NCBI GenBank assembly: GCA_019775845.1
Contig: JADQAV010000015.1
Coordinates: 930,001-994,000, forward strand
Source: Myrmaecium sp. VS I D KN 1
Lineage: Eukaryota; Ascomycota; Dothideomycetes; Valsariales; Valsariaceae
DNA length: 64,000 nt
Direction of reading: 5' to 3'
The stretch's first letter is position 1. Each line of letters starts with the position of its first letter. The position numbers and the translations under genes were made by a program. The notes below the pieces were generated by a model. It was not told the DNA's origin. It saw only the letters and a program-made list of their open reading frames with translations, and ran no database searches. Of this stretch, positions 45,495 through 56,613 are shown one piece after another.

Positions 45495-45990
45495 CTACAC
45501 GAGGTGACTCGGAAGTAAGAAATTGGCGATGCCTTCCTTGACAGCATACTCATGCTCGCAATTTGCACACACAAGCTTCCCCGACGTTATGTTTGTTTCC
45601 AACAATAAGCTGTGTAGATCCTTCAGCACCTGGGTCGGCTGGGCAGATTCGTTTTCTGCTCCATCAGCAGTTAACAATGTGGAGACGTCCGGGGGGCTTT
45701 CAGGAAGGTTCGGTAGTCCCAGCTATCACGGCAGTCGTTAGCTTTTCTGTTACCACACGTGAATTACCAGATATGAACGAGGGTCAAATAGGTTCGTGAA
45801 ATACCTCATTGCACAGACCTTTCAGTGCCTCCCATTCCAATCGCGGCAAGATGTTCTGCAGAAAGGGCGGGTTCAAGTCCACCTCGACCATTTCGAGTTC
45901 AACATCTCGGGGGTGGAGCGGGAATGCATTGCTCGAACCTTTGCAGGCTTTCCGGGCGCATGTGAGGAAGTTCAGTGTGAGGATTTTCAT
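45495..45990 (-). CDS. trm112: Trm112 methyltransferase activator
   Basis: Two exons (45990-45805, 45722-45495) with an 82-nt intron give 137 aa, the family length. The start MKILTLNFLTCARKACK is the canonical Trm112 opening with two zinc cysteines; the other two are in GKLVCANCEHEYAVKEGIANFLLPSHLV. Between them is the helical insert (VDLNPPFLQNILPRLEWEALKGLCNE). Trm112 is the obligate partner of Bud23, Trm9, Trm11 and Mtq2, covering hydrophobic surfaces of these methyltransferases. It thus links 18S rRNA, tRNA and eRF1 methylation. The intron falls at the end of the helical insert, phase 0. Confidence 0.95.
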
Positions 45991-46413
45991 GACGGAAGAA
46001 CAACCAAGAAGCCTATTCTGTTGAGATAGACAAACAGTAGGAGGTACTCGCCGCGCGCATGTGCTTTTCCGCGGTGATTTGCGCTTCGGCGCGTCCCATG
46101 AAAATTTACGATATCGGTCTTATCGCAATCCTGACATGCAGTGCTAGTGGGTGTACTATAGTAGTACTGTAGCAGCGTAACGTAATAGGTTCCTTACGGT
46201 AAAGAATTCTTTATCACGGACGAGTGTATTTGAAGTGTTGAATAACAAAAAGCGACCTTAGTACTAGGTTCGTCGCCTACTATTACGGCGCGGCCTCCTT
46301 CGATATTTGATGCTCAATACTCTTCCCATATGTGAAGTTGAAAGCCCCATCTTTCGATCCGCTCATGCGCTACAAGTATGAAAGCCTGTGAGCAGCTGGA
46401 GCATGCGCATGCC
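45991..46413. other. Intergenic: TRM112 promoter / RAD60-like 3' flank
   Basis: 423 bp on the same strand. GTACTATAGTAGTACTGTAG near 46155 belongs to the GTAC-rich intergenic words of this genome. No gene. Confidence 0.45.
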
Positions 46414-47816
46414 TTATTTGATATGAACCTCGATATTGTCTTCGTCGCAAATGTCATAACTCTGAACAGTGTCAGATGGATTCAAACGATCCCCATCGAA
46501 CATGAGGAAGACCTCCATGTTAGGGGGAACCCGTCGTTTTTGGCGAAATACTTCAATAATACGCTCCATAGTCGTCTCCTATTTGTCGAAATTAATCATG
46601 TTAGGATGACGTCTTGCACTCAGACACATTTGGCAAATGGAGAGTGACTAATTCACCGGAAGAACTTACTGGATGAACTGACAACCTGTACTCCTCATAA
46701 CCCTTAGCTCTCAAGAAAATTCGGATGTCCGATCTCGTTGGTTCGGCAGGCGCGGGTATTAAATGGGACTCCGTGCTGGTTCCCGTATCGGGAATCCTTA
46801 GCTGTGTTGTCTGTTTGCGCTTGGACTGTTCGAATAGATCCAACGTAGTAGCAATAAGATGCAGATTAGTATCCCCATCGTCATGATCACGGCGAGTGCC
46901 CTTCAAATTCTCTATCAGGCTCCTGCAAGTGGTGCTGTCGTACACACGAAGATTGCGAAATGTCAGAATAACCGAATTTGAAAAGCCCGGGGGGAAGTTT
47001 TGCCTCTGACACCATGCCTCGCGGACCGCGCCCAGAGATTGGGATAGCTTGCGAGAAATGATCCGTGGTGTAGTGCCCGGCAACTCGGAAGTAACTAACA
47101 GTTGTACCAGTGCGTGGACTTCTGTAACTGGCATTGACCCGGCGGCGGATGAATCGCAAGGAGCGGCAGGGGAAAGACTTGTTGATATCGACGACTCGGT
47201 GCGTTGTAACCACTGTCTTTCTCGTGTTTTCTTGACTAAAGCCTGTAACTCTGCATCCATGCCTTCTTCGTCCTCACAGTCGCTCAACAGCCCAGCCTCT
47301 GTGCCAACCTGTCTTGACTGCCTAACCTCAGGAGATTGACTCGGTGAAGGGTTTCCACCATCATCCGAATCCTCCAAATCTACTACGACAGGCAGTCGTG
47401 CGGTGGAGCAAGGCACGTTGCTTGCTGTGGGCGAAGGAATTTCCCTTGGAGATGGAGACCTGGTTTCGCATGTCCCGTCAGTAGAAAACCCCATAGTATA
47501 CCAGCCATCGACTGGAAGGGGTACCACGCACCACTCACCTATTCGTCAGCAATCCACTTCCATTGACTGGTTGATGGTCACGTTGCTTGGTATTCAATCT
47601 TCTTTTCTTATGTCCTTTCTCTTGGCAATTGGCGCTGGCCTCTCTAGCTTTGCGTTGACGCTCCTTGTCCGCGATGACCTGCACGAATGTCTCGCTAGAA
47701 TGGCTGAATATGTTACTTTCTTCCTGCTGCAAGCTCTCGGAGCATGTAGCGGTCCAGGTGGGCTTCTTGAAGAAAGACCGTTTGGCTTTCGGCGCCGCGT
47801 CGCTCCCAGTTGACAT
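46414..47816 (-). CDS. Rad60/Esc2/NIP45-type SUMO-like-domain protein
   Basis: Three exons (47816-47539, 47459-46670, 46578-46414) give 410 aa. The N-terminus is basic (KAKRSFFKKPTW, GHKKRRLNTKQR); an acidic, Ser-rich segment with VVVDLEDSDD follows and looks like a SUMO-interacting motif. A first SUMO-like domain is probable around TPRIISRKLSQSLGAV to RVYDSTTCRSL. The second, clearer one is built over the last splice: DIRIFLRAKGYEEYRLSVHPETTMERIIEVFRQKR, MFDGDRLNPSDTVQSYDICDEDNIEVHIK, ending without a Gly-Gly. Rad60/Esc2 proteins bind Ubc9/SUMO pathway parts and Smc5/6 and protect stalled replication forks. The first intron (79 nt) uses the acceptor at 47460; a nearer CAG breaks the frame. 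Confidence 0.85.
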
Positions 47817-48119
47817 ATCAGTAGATCTCGCAGTGCGAAGCTATATTATGTTCAGTCGGATCTGTCCGTCCGCAGATTTGGCTTGTACTTTTTTATGTAT
47901 AAGGCTTGGTGAGGCGCCATGTCAGGTAGTACCATAGGTGTGGACCAGTGATGGGCAGGGCTCAGGGTTCGGAGTTTCGGTGCCAATCGCCGAAGCCCAC
48001 CCCACCATCGATGCTTGTTAGGTACTAACTACATTGTGGTATCTGGTATGACACTCCCGTCATGCATCCTTCCCGCTGCATCTGACAACAGCGCGCTTCA
48101 ACGACGCCGGTCGAGAACC
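47817..48119. promoter_or_regulatory. Divergent promoter RAD60-like / LSM6
   Basis: 303 bp between divergent starts; no repeat or ORF with support. Confidence 0.5.
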
Positions 48120-48462
48120 ATGGAGAACGGTACTGGGAGAGATCCGTCTGGATTCCTAAGCGAAATAATCGGCGCCCCGGTCACAGTCAAGCTCAACTCG
48201 GGCGTCGTGTACAAAGGTGGAGCGCAGAATAGACACTCCTTGCTGAACCTGAAATACTAATTCTTCCTAGGCGAATTGCAATCTGTCGATGGATATATGA
48301 ACATTGCTCTTGAACGAACGAAGGAGTACGTCAACGGACAACTCCATCGAACCTACGGAGATGCTTTCGTTCGCGGTAACAACGGTATGCGCATCATCCT
48401 AAGAGACACTGCTTGTATGCTAACGAGAATACTCAGTGATGTATATCTCCGCAGATTCTTGA
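48120..48462 (+). CDS. lsm6: Lsm6, U6 snRNA/decapping Sm-like protein
   Basis: Three exons (48120-48216, 48271-48384, 48437-48462) give 78 aa. Sm1 motif: DPSGFLSEIIGAPVTVKLNSGVVYKGELQSVDGYMNIAL; Sm2 motif: AFVRGNNVMYISADS, made by the last splice. Introns are 54 and 52 nt with good branch points (CTAAT, GCTAAC). Lsm6 is in both the Lsm1-7 ring (cytoplasmic mRNA decapping) and the Lsm2-8 ring (U6 snRNA). The third exon codes only eight residues plus the stop. Confidence 0.95.
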
Positions 48463-50918
48463 AGCACACCCATTAAGTGCTCAGCCAACGCTGTTCGAAG
48501 GCCCGAGGGTTACCAAAGTTGTGATGGACTTCGTCAGGAGAGCGTGGCTGGAACCTGATATCTGTGGGTCCAATGAAAGTCTAGTCTGGTGGCACGACAA
48601 TTTCTGGCGCTTGGTTTCAACCTGCTTCATATGCTATACTATCCCTCCGTCCTGTCGTCTGTAGTGCCAGGGCATTGGATGTCCGTACTGCCCCTCGGGC
48701 CCACGGCTGTATACTACTCAGAGCAGGGCTGCGTTGTAGGAGTCAAGAAGAGACGATGGTATCCTGGACCCCTTTCTACCTTGCCTCTTATTCGCCGTCA
48801 TGCAGGAGAATAGTTCAAGCCTGTAGTCAACTAGTAGACGTAGGTTTCCATATCAAACTTCGCCTACGCGACCCCAAGCAGATCTATAGCCATACCTTCT
48901 TCCCTTTCAACCTAGTAAAGTTATTATTCGCCGGTCATAAGTAAAATTATATATACTTATGAACTGTTCGTGTCGCCATACTGTTGATACTACGTGCCTA
49001 ACACCATTGATTTGTTAACATAAATACCTATGGGCGGCCTGTAGTATACCTGTCAAGTCTATTCTTGCATGGTAATTGTAGTCAAGCCAAAGAGCATTGG
49101 TAGTAGATCAACTCGATGATTGCTTGACCGCATCAGAGTTAATTATATTAGTGATAAGTTACCGATGTTTCTTTCCCTTCTACTAAATAGCTATCCGTGT
49201 TGTAAATAGTTATCGCCGCGCTGATGACGTTTAATTTGCTCGAAGGGGGCGGTCTTGAGCGCGCAATAGGCAAGTCTTTAGTGATAGCCTAGGGTAGTAA
49301 GGAAAGGCATGCTTGAGATTTTTCAGGTAAGGTACTATGTTTCTGGTTCGCTTCCTCTCTTGCGTTCGTTTGTATAAATTATCAACTCCTTTTTTTCCTT
49401 GTTTGCATTTGCTATTTTTAGGTCGTCTTTTATCAATTGTTATCCTTGACACGTTGATTCACCCTTTTCATTCCTTATCGTTTACATGAGACCCCTGAAG
49501 ACTGAACCATTGAGATGATATATATTCGAAGTTCTTGAAGTTAGGGTCTGCATCAGTGGCTGAGCTATGAAATGCATCTCCCGTCACCTCGTGTCTCTAA
49601 GAGTATATATGTATAAAACCTAACCCCCCACACCTCATAGGCCAAGTACTAATAAGGCTAGAGGAAACCGCCAGGTTCTAAGTTTGGAAACAAACAGAAA
49701 GAAAATCACGGGGCGCGGCGTCATATACGAGTGGCGCCCGTACTCCGGCCGACGAAAACGACCAGTAGACCGGGGAACCGCTATGCTTAAATCTGCCTTT
49801 CGGATAATTAGCGTGGCCGGCGGTCGCGCACATGTAATCATATAATATATTTAATGTTTACTGAGGTCCGCACTTCACCGAACGATTGTTCTCTCGAGTT
49901 ATTCGGATGAGGAGGACTACTAAGAAACTAAGGTAATAATATAGTCAAGCCCGTGCTGGCTGAGGAACAAATCTGCCCCTTCGTGATCAGAATCATACCT
50001 TAGAAGTTCGACTTATGGCAGGTAAATCTTTATGTAAGCCAGTACCTTACTCACTACCACCTTAGTGGTATCCAGCTGAGCTCCGGAGAAGGCCCCCTAC
50101 CGGCCTAGGTAACTGCTGCATTAGGGTAGGCTAACCGCTCGTTGGACTAGCAGCGGCCTCGCTCCCGTGAACGCCCTCAACCCCCCTGGGGCGCATTATG
50201 ACCGTCGCCACTATACCTTCTGCTATTCTGCACTGTACATCACTCCCATCGTCCAAGAGACGCCCTCTTCGCTTGCTGCTCCCACGCCTGTCCTTCTCCC
50301 TTCATTTGCTTTTACCGCGTTCGTTACCGATCAATCTACTGCCGCCATTCTATCTCTCCTTTCGAGTCTGCTATTACCACTGCCGCTTCCAGTCCTTCGC
50401 CCAACTCCCCCTTTTCCCGCCGGCGTCCTTCTTACGCGCTCCATTACGAGTGAAGACCGGATTGCCTTTAGCGCTTCTCCGGTAAGCATTGTGTCTGCCT
50501 CTGGTGCTCATGACACCGCCCACTGTCGGAGACTATATTGTCGACCACTTCTTTGTGAATGCGGGCTCAAAGCATTCCTGCGACACCAGTCTCGAGTCGC
50601 TCTATCCGCCTGCGGCGGCGGCGGCCGCCGGCTGAACAGCTTTGGATGTACAGGCGCAACAGTCGCCTTTACACCATTCATGATGTCTATCCGAGCTTGA
50701 TTCGCTGACTGTATATTTCTACTATAGCGACATTCTCCTTCGCGAGCTTGCTCGTTAGATTCGTCCCCGAACCGTGGCCCATGTCTTCCGCTCCTTGAAG
50801 TGTATAATACAACTGGTTTTGATGCGCCTCGGATACTGCATCAGGTTCACTCAACGCTACAACCCTTGGTCTCTAGGCCGTATAGTGTTGAAAAAAATCA
50901 TATACGAATCGCCTCTAC
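48463..50918. other. Large intergenic region and long leader, no gene seen
   Basis: 2,456 bp. 48.5-49.0 kb: short frames only. 49.0-50.1 kb: A+T-richer DNA without coding signal, repeat or tRNA. 50.15-50.7 kb: strongly C/T-rich on the plus strand (CTCTCCTTTCG, CCCCTTTTCCC), producing open but low-complexity frames up to 177 codons; best read as the long 5' leader of the next gene. A noncoding RNA is possible but nothing marks one. Confidence 0.5.
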
Positions 50919-53905
50919 ATGCCAATCAAATTCCCCAAAGCTTTCCCCAGGCGCAAGTCCTCTGGAAACATTCTCGATGATGTAGATGATCACCCAGAGG
51001 CTCAGCCTGTTCACGAAGGTTTTCGTTTGCTATCTCGCGATGAGGCAACCAAGCTCAGCGCTGCGAAGAAACCTGCTCCCCCTGAGAGAGCAAAGTTTTC
51101 TCGGCTGAGCACCGGACGACCTTTCACATCGCCCCACAAAGCACAGGATGGCGCGCTTGAAGAAGACCTTGGCAAAAACCACCGGTATTTCACCTCCTCT
51201 GAAACTGCATTGGTGACCACTTTCGGTTGCCTCCGGCTCTCGGGGTACTGTTACTGATGGATCCAGATCAAGTGTTTACGAGACATCTTCGTCTTCTGCA
51301 CGGTTTAGTTCGACTTCTACTCTCCCATCAGCAGCGGATGCAGATGTGTGGCATGAGAACGGAGAAAACTTGACCAATGGGAAGGCTGATCCGCGACATT
51401 TCTCGCTCAAGGGGGCTGCTCGGAATTTGACAGGGAATATGAAGCAACATAAACCCAATTATCCGCCGAGACCTGTTGTAGAACCCGATGAAGGAAATGG
51501 TGGGAATCAACGGCTCAGGCGAGATCGGGCGTCGACTACATCAACTTACGCAAGTACTTACGCTAGCACTGCTGTTCCTCCTAAGATTGATAGCAATCTA
51601 TCTTTGGAAGCGTCGGATTTTGGAGACGACTTAGGCGATCTCTTTGGTGGATTCGGCTCTGATCAGCCATCTGTAGTCGAGGAAGGTGTTAGTCCGTCCC
51701 TTTCAGAATCCGTGTTGGGTGTTGCGAAACATTGTCCTCATTAGTCGCTGACAAGATTCGTAATTCACACAGGATTCGGAACCCCCCTCGGTACTCCCGG
51801 TGCCACCGAAAACATTTGCTTCTCAACGATCTAGCACCCCTCCCCATCCAATTTTGTTAGACAAATTTCGGGAGATAGACCCTCCTCCGAGGTCTCTGGA
51901 TAGTCACGCTTCGAACGATGCCCTCATCTCACCGTCTCTGTCCGAACGCTCTTTGGCACACAAGCATGCTGTGTCTGCGTCATCATCCATCCAGGTAAAC
52001 TTATCCGAACCTAGCATTGCTAAAGTTCGGGAAAAGGCTACTAGTTGTACACCTCATGATGCACCTGGGAATTTGAGGTTTAACGAGGCCCCGAGAAGTG
52101 CTATCGAGGATGAGGATGCAAAGATTATCATGAGATCGTTCCGGTTGAGTAGAGCCACTGGAGACCAGACGCGAAACTCTCAGCGGACCAGCGATGTTTT
52201 TCCATCAGACAGTTCACTTCAACCGGCCGATTCCCCTCCCACTGCATTTCAGCTAGACCGGAATGATGACCAGACTCCTGGCGTAACTAATGGCACGCCA
52301 GCAGGTGTTCCCAACAGTTACCCACCCTCCACACCACAGGCGAGTAAGAAGCGTAACACGGTCTCCGTAGCAAGCGCGACAATTGCCACATCGGGGAGCC
52401 AGCCTGACGAGCTGTCTCACGCACCTGTCCCTTCCGTTAATAAGAGGATGACAGCAAGACAATTCAGTCAGTATAGGAGGCAGAAGGAATCACAACAACA
52501 TCCAGACAGCTTCTCCGATGACGAGGATTCGGATGCTTCCTACGAAGATGACGAAGCCGATAGACTCAAAGAAGCTCAGAAACAACGAGCAAGACAGCAG
52601 GCGAATCTCTCTATTCTTCGCCAGCAGATGCAAAGAATCTCAGGGGGCCCAGCCACGTCAAATCATCCGGACACCGAAAGGCTCAACAGTACGTCAAGGC
52701 TTAGTCTTGCACCCCCCGCCCCGGTTGGGGATCCAGTGGCCCACTCGTATAGCGGAGGAGACCCTGTGCATACACCAGATGAGAGTTCGTCCGACGAGGA
52801 TATACCCTTGGGTATCTTGAAGGCCCACGATTTTCCGAAGAAGAATAAAGAGCCGAGTAAAACTCCAGGTTCGGTGCCAGGTTACATCGATCGCCCCTTC
52901 AGCGCGGATCCTAGTACACGCTTCTCTGGACGACAGAACCTGGAGACGCCCTTAGCGAACAACCGGGCGTCTATACTTCCTCCTTTTGCCCGCAACCTGC
53001 CTGCCGATCCGTACTTCGGGGCTGGGCTCGTTGCCCCGGCCAATCGCGAATCGCTTGGATTTGGCAGCCCCTCCAGTAATTCTGTCTATGGTGCCCCAGC
53101 GTCCACTGCGGCATCCCCGTATGGTGGCTTGATTGGTGTCATTGACAGTGAGCAACGAGCCAAGGCAGCCCGTCGAGCTACGCCGAATCCAATGCTACCA
53201 CAGACTATGCCAATGATGGGGGCGCCGCAACTTCACCCATCCAACCCAATGGACTACATGGCTCAGATGATGGCTAGCATGACGATGATGCAGCAACAAC
53301 TCATGAACATGCAACAACAGCACATGGCCAGTCCAGCCATGGCCCCAATGTCTATGCAGCCGCCTCTAACGATGCCGGGGTCTTTACCTCCGGGACCCGG
53401 ACACTTTCTGTCTCCACCGAATGCAAACCCGATGACTCGGCCACTATCCATGACCTCCAACTCCCCTGTTGCAAATCAACAGAGAGCAATGAGCATGGTT
53501 AATCTTCCAGGTCAATGGCCGATGACCGCTTCCTCCACTCCATATACACCCTCTGTTCGCGGCATGCCTGGCGGGGCTACTTCTACGGCTCCCGGCTATG
53601 CCCCTTCATTGGCACCATCTGAAAGGAGTAATGTTGGAATGGCACCTCGCTATCGTCCTGTGACAGCGCATCACCCCGACGGCAACTCAACGGTCTCCTC
53701 GAAAACTGTCCAACCCGGCACACTATCGACTAATACGTTGCCTAGCAAGGTTCACGGCTTCGTAAAAACTCAAAATTCAGGCCCATCCGAAGAGGAAGAT
53801 GAAGAAGAGTGGAGCAATATGAAAAATAGGAAAAGCAGGTGGATACAAAGTAAAACTACCGCTTCTTCTTCGACTCTCAAGGATCTGTATCTTGACGGCA
53901 TGTAG
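50919..53905 (+). CDS. Large low-complexity fungal protein of unknown function
   Basis: Three exons (50919-51184, 51267-51711, 51773-53905) give 947 aa. The N-terminus is MPIKFPKAFPRRKSSGNILDDVDD, with a short basic patch. The body is Ser/Pro-rich and disordered, with an acidic Gly/Asp motif (DFGDDLGDLFGGFGSD). A charged segment (RQFSQYRRQKESQQ, DDEDSDASYEDDEADRLKEAQKQRARQQANLS) could be a short coiled coil. A Met/Gln-rich stretch follows (MMASMTMMQQQ, MNMQQQHM), and a conserved-looking C-terminus with EEEDEEEWSNMKNRKSRW and LKDLYLDGM. No catalytic domain. I do not recognise it; the ordered N- and C-terminal peptides suggest an adaptor. The second intron has a weak GTGTTG donor and is the least certain join. 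Confidence 0.7.
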
Positions 53906-54230
53906 AAACAATCTTGGTCGCATTTACTGTTTTCCTGGGTTGTCATATTATGCCCCGGGAAGCGATGGCTATATATACTGGAAGGATCTGCTGACGGGCG
54001 CGCGTTACTGGACAATCTCAGGTTATCGATTGCGGTGTTCATCCGACGGGCTTCGGCGGGCTCATCGTATGTAGATTGTGCGATTATAGTTGCGAATAAG
54101 CATATACAATGTGTCTTCTTCATTCGTGCGTATGAGAGGGTCAATCACCGAGTGTCGATATTGGAAAGTCAGTGGATCAGGAGTATCTTGTCAGAGGTCT
54201 GGATATCCGGTTGAAACATATTGTCTACTT
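53906..54230. other. Convergent 3' flanks
   Basis: 325 bp between the stop of the large protein and the EMC2 stop. No feature seen. Confidence 0.5.
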
Positions 54231-55317
54231 TTAAGAAGCTTGCGATTGTACATCCCTATCTAATAGTTCCCGTGCCGCAATCACGTCGGCTTCTGCGAAA
54301 CCTGTCCAGCCCGCCTCGCGCGCCGAACTTCGTTGCACAATTTCTGCGAGTTTTGCTGTCGCCATTTCGTGCAGACGTTGTACAGTGTCCAGTGTGGGGA
54401 GAGCACAGTCCGAGGGGAGCTTGCGTGATGCGGTGTCCAGCTCAGTTTTCAAGCGTCCAGATGTGAGTTTCAGCCCGTAAAAGCCACGCAGATAGTCTTC
54501 GCACAATTCCACACTGCGGCAAAAGCGGCGGAATGAATCGGAAAGCAAAGCCAATGCGGCTACACCGTCTGCAGCAGGAGAGGTGGCTGAGATATAAAGT
54601 ATCTCACCCAGTCTGGCATGGATCTATGCGAGGTTGTGAGCAATTACCGCGTCCTGGCTTGGGTTGGCGTCTTACGTTCCAGGCATTCGGAGTGATCAGG
54701 ATCACCTCCTCGAGACAGTAGACGGCTTGAGCATACATGCCCTGCCTGAAGTATAGGTCTGAAAGCTCCGCCCATGCCTCTGCGTCGGTCGGAGTGATGT
54801 CCAGCAGCTCTACTAATGCAGAAACGGCATCGCTATCCCTTGACAATGAGCGGAGCAACGTTATTCTGCGCTTGCGTACTGGCTGAATTCAATCAATTAT
54901 CACCTCGTACGCTCGCCTGCCTTTCGGTCTTCTTGTACTTACCCAGTTGGTGGGATCTTCTCTGAGGATGTCATCGTAGCGGCGCAGCACCTTCTCCAAG
55001 GATTTAGCGTCCAAGGCAACGGCCTCCTCGTACATTCCCCGGAGCGCCATGATGCGCTCGTTATCTTCGCCGAACCGCTCCGTCAGCCAGTCGAGGCATA
55101 GCCTCGCGGAGCCGTCATCGCCGGTCTGAAGACATGCGAGGAGAAGAGTCTCGTAGGCGCTCCAGGTTTCCGGAGTTTCGTTTGACACGAAGAGGGACAG
55201 GGGGTAGGGTAGGGACGTCCTCGGTGAGCTCTGAAGGATGCGCGGGGCCTGCTGGGAGAGATGAAAGGCTGCCGCCGACGGTAGATGTGGAGGCGGATCG
55301 AGAATATCCACAGGCAT
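54231..55317 (-). CDS. emc2: Emc2, ER membrane complex subunit 2 (TPR protein)
   Basis: Three exons (55317-54943, 54882-54676, 54623-54231) give 324 aa. TPR-type helices: SLEKVLRRYDDILREDPTNWPVRKRRITLLRSL (joined over the first intron), AVSALVELLDITPTDAEAWAELSDLYFRQGMYAQAVYCLEEVILITPNAWN and IHARLGEILYISATS. The NWPVRKRRI-LLRSL phrase is characteristic of Emc2. The protein is the cytosolic scaffold of the EMC insertase, which places tail-anchored and multipass proteins in the ER. The frame stays open upstream without an ATG, and a probable leader intron lies at 55418-55470, so 55317 is taken as the start. Confidence 0.9.
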
Positions 55318-55896
55318 ATTTGGGGACGGAGTCGATATGAGGGCTATAACTAGTGGCGGCGTGGTAGGGTCGAAGAAAGTCGGGACGCTGTGGGTTGCAA
55401 GTCGCGCTGAGAGTGTGCTGTAAGGAGTTAGTTATCCGTATGTATGATCGGTTACCGTGATAGTACTTACTGATATCCTAGGCATATAGGTACCTCGGCC
55501 AGCGTAACGGTCTAGATATGTCCCTAGGGGCCTATTACTAGGAGGGCTAGCGCGCTGAGCGGCTTAGTTATAAATTAATTAGAAAACTTCTTTTTACTTA
55601 GTATAACATTTCTACTTCCTCTCTTTTATAATAGTAACTATTTATATTAAATATAATATCCTTAAATATATCTATCCTTCTATTAAATAGATATAAGTAC
55701 TTTATATTTATTCTTATATATATTACTTCTTTAAAACCTTAATAATATATCTTATACACGGAGTAATAGATTATCAAAAAAAATCAGTCAGAGCTCGCTA
55801 AGGTAAGTATTGCCGTAATATTCAGTTCAGAACATATTCACCACTCAACGTTTGTCCCACACGTAAACACGCCAAGCCTCGTGCCTTCGCCCTGCC
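55318..55896. other. EMC2 upstream region and A+T-rich relic
   Basis: 579 bp. Includes the leader intron, then from about 55560 to 55780 very A+T-rich DNA with stops in all frames, similar in texture to the transposon interior. Too short and decayed to name. Confidence 0.5.
55418..55470 (-). other. Probable EMC2 5'-leader intron
   Basis: Donor GTAAGTACT, branch ACTAAC and acceptor TTACAG at typical spacing (53 nt), about 100 bp upstream of the EMC2 ATG. No in-frame ATG upstream extends the protein. Confidence 0.55.
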
Positions 55897-56613
55897 CTAA
55901 CTGCACTCGATGGGCTGAAGGATATGTGATGCAGAGCCTCCTTCATTCCCCTCCGAAGTGAGGCCAGACTGAATGAGCAAGACGTAGAACGATTGTGCAA
56001 GTTGAGAATAATCCGATGACCAGGAATCCCTCTTGAAGCACGCAGTTCTCAACAAAGCTGCCTTCAGAGCGACATTCATACGACACTCAATCTGGTTCCG
56101 ATACGTTCCCATGTTGATGGAGATTATGAGGCTAGTACTCGGTAGCTGAGCTTGTATACTCTTAATGATGTCTTTAATCTTCGGGTCGAGAGGGGCTGCC
56201 ACAGACTTGTAATGGTCTTCCAACCGTTCAGCGGACCACTGGTTAGTAATAACGGCGGCGTGGGCGTCCTTCAGGCCCTTGTTGTGTGTGTCCTCCGCGA
56301 ATGGCACTTCTTGAAGGTAATAGCCGCTGATCTTCAGAAACATATCGGCGGTAAGTAATGCGGTTCGTTTGTTTGCGTCTTGAAAGGCGTGGTTTTTTAT
56401 GATTTTCTCAGCGAGAATTGCAGCAAGCCGAAAAACATATTCCTCCTTTTCATAGTGCTTTATGTTTATCGGCGAATGAACGGCGGATTCCAGTAAGTTT
56501 GGTTGATTCTGAATGGTCTTAGGCACGACGTATTTCGTATGGAGTCGTTGAACTTGAGGGGTTGTTGAAAATCGAAGCAGTTTTGATAGCCATGTCGAAG
56601 TCAAAGCCGGCAA
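55897..56613 (-). CDS. Doc/Fic-domain protein (Doc subtype)
   Basis: An open frame of about 238 residues, intron-free over the domain. The Fic fold is clear: a lead-in helix VQRLHTKYVV, then NLLESAVHSPINIKHYEKEEYVFRLAAILAEKI, the motif HAFQDANKRTALL, and MFLKISGYYLQEV. The HxFxDANKRT form is that of phage P1 Doc (a kinase-type variant) rather than the HPFxxGNGR form of AMPylating Fic enzymes. A C-terminal extension of about 100 residues follows. Scattered fungi carry such genes, generally thought to come from bacteria. The frame has no ATG near its beginning, so the true start is unresolved; no antitoxin-like partner is seen. It lies between an A+T-rich relic and the AP-3 gene. Confidence 0.72.
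   Translation of the reverse strand: MPALTSTWLSKLLRFSTTPQVQRLHTKYVVPKTIQNQPNLLESAVHSPINIKHYEKEEYVFRLAAILAEKIIKNHAFQDANKRTALLTADMFLKISGYYLQEVPFAEDTHNKGLKDAHAAVITNQWSAERLEDHYKSVAAPLDPKIKDIIKSIQAQLPSTSLIISINMGTYRNQIECRMNVALKAALLRTACFKRDSWSSDYSQLAQSFYVLLIQSGLTSEGNEGGSASHILQPIECS

Noticed and set aside
50167-50700. 177-codon plus-strand frame
   Set aside because: Begins without ATG and is a reading of C/T-rich leader sequence.
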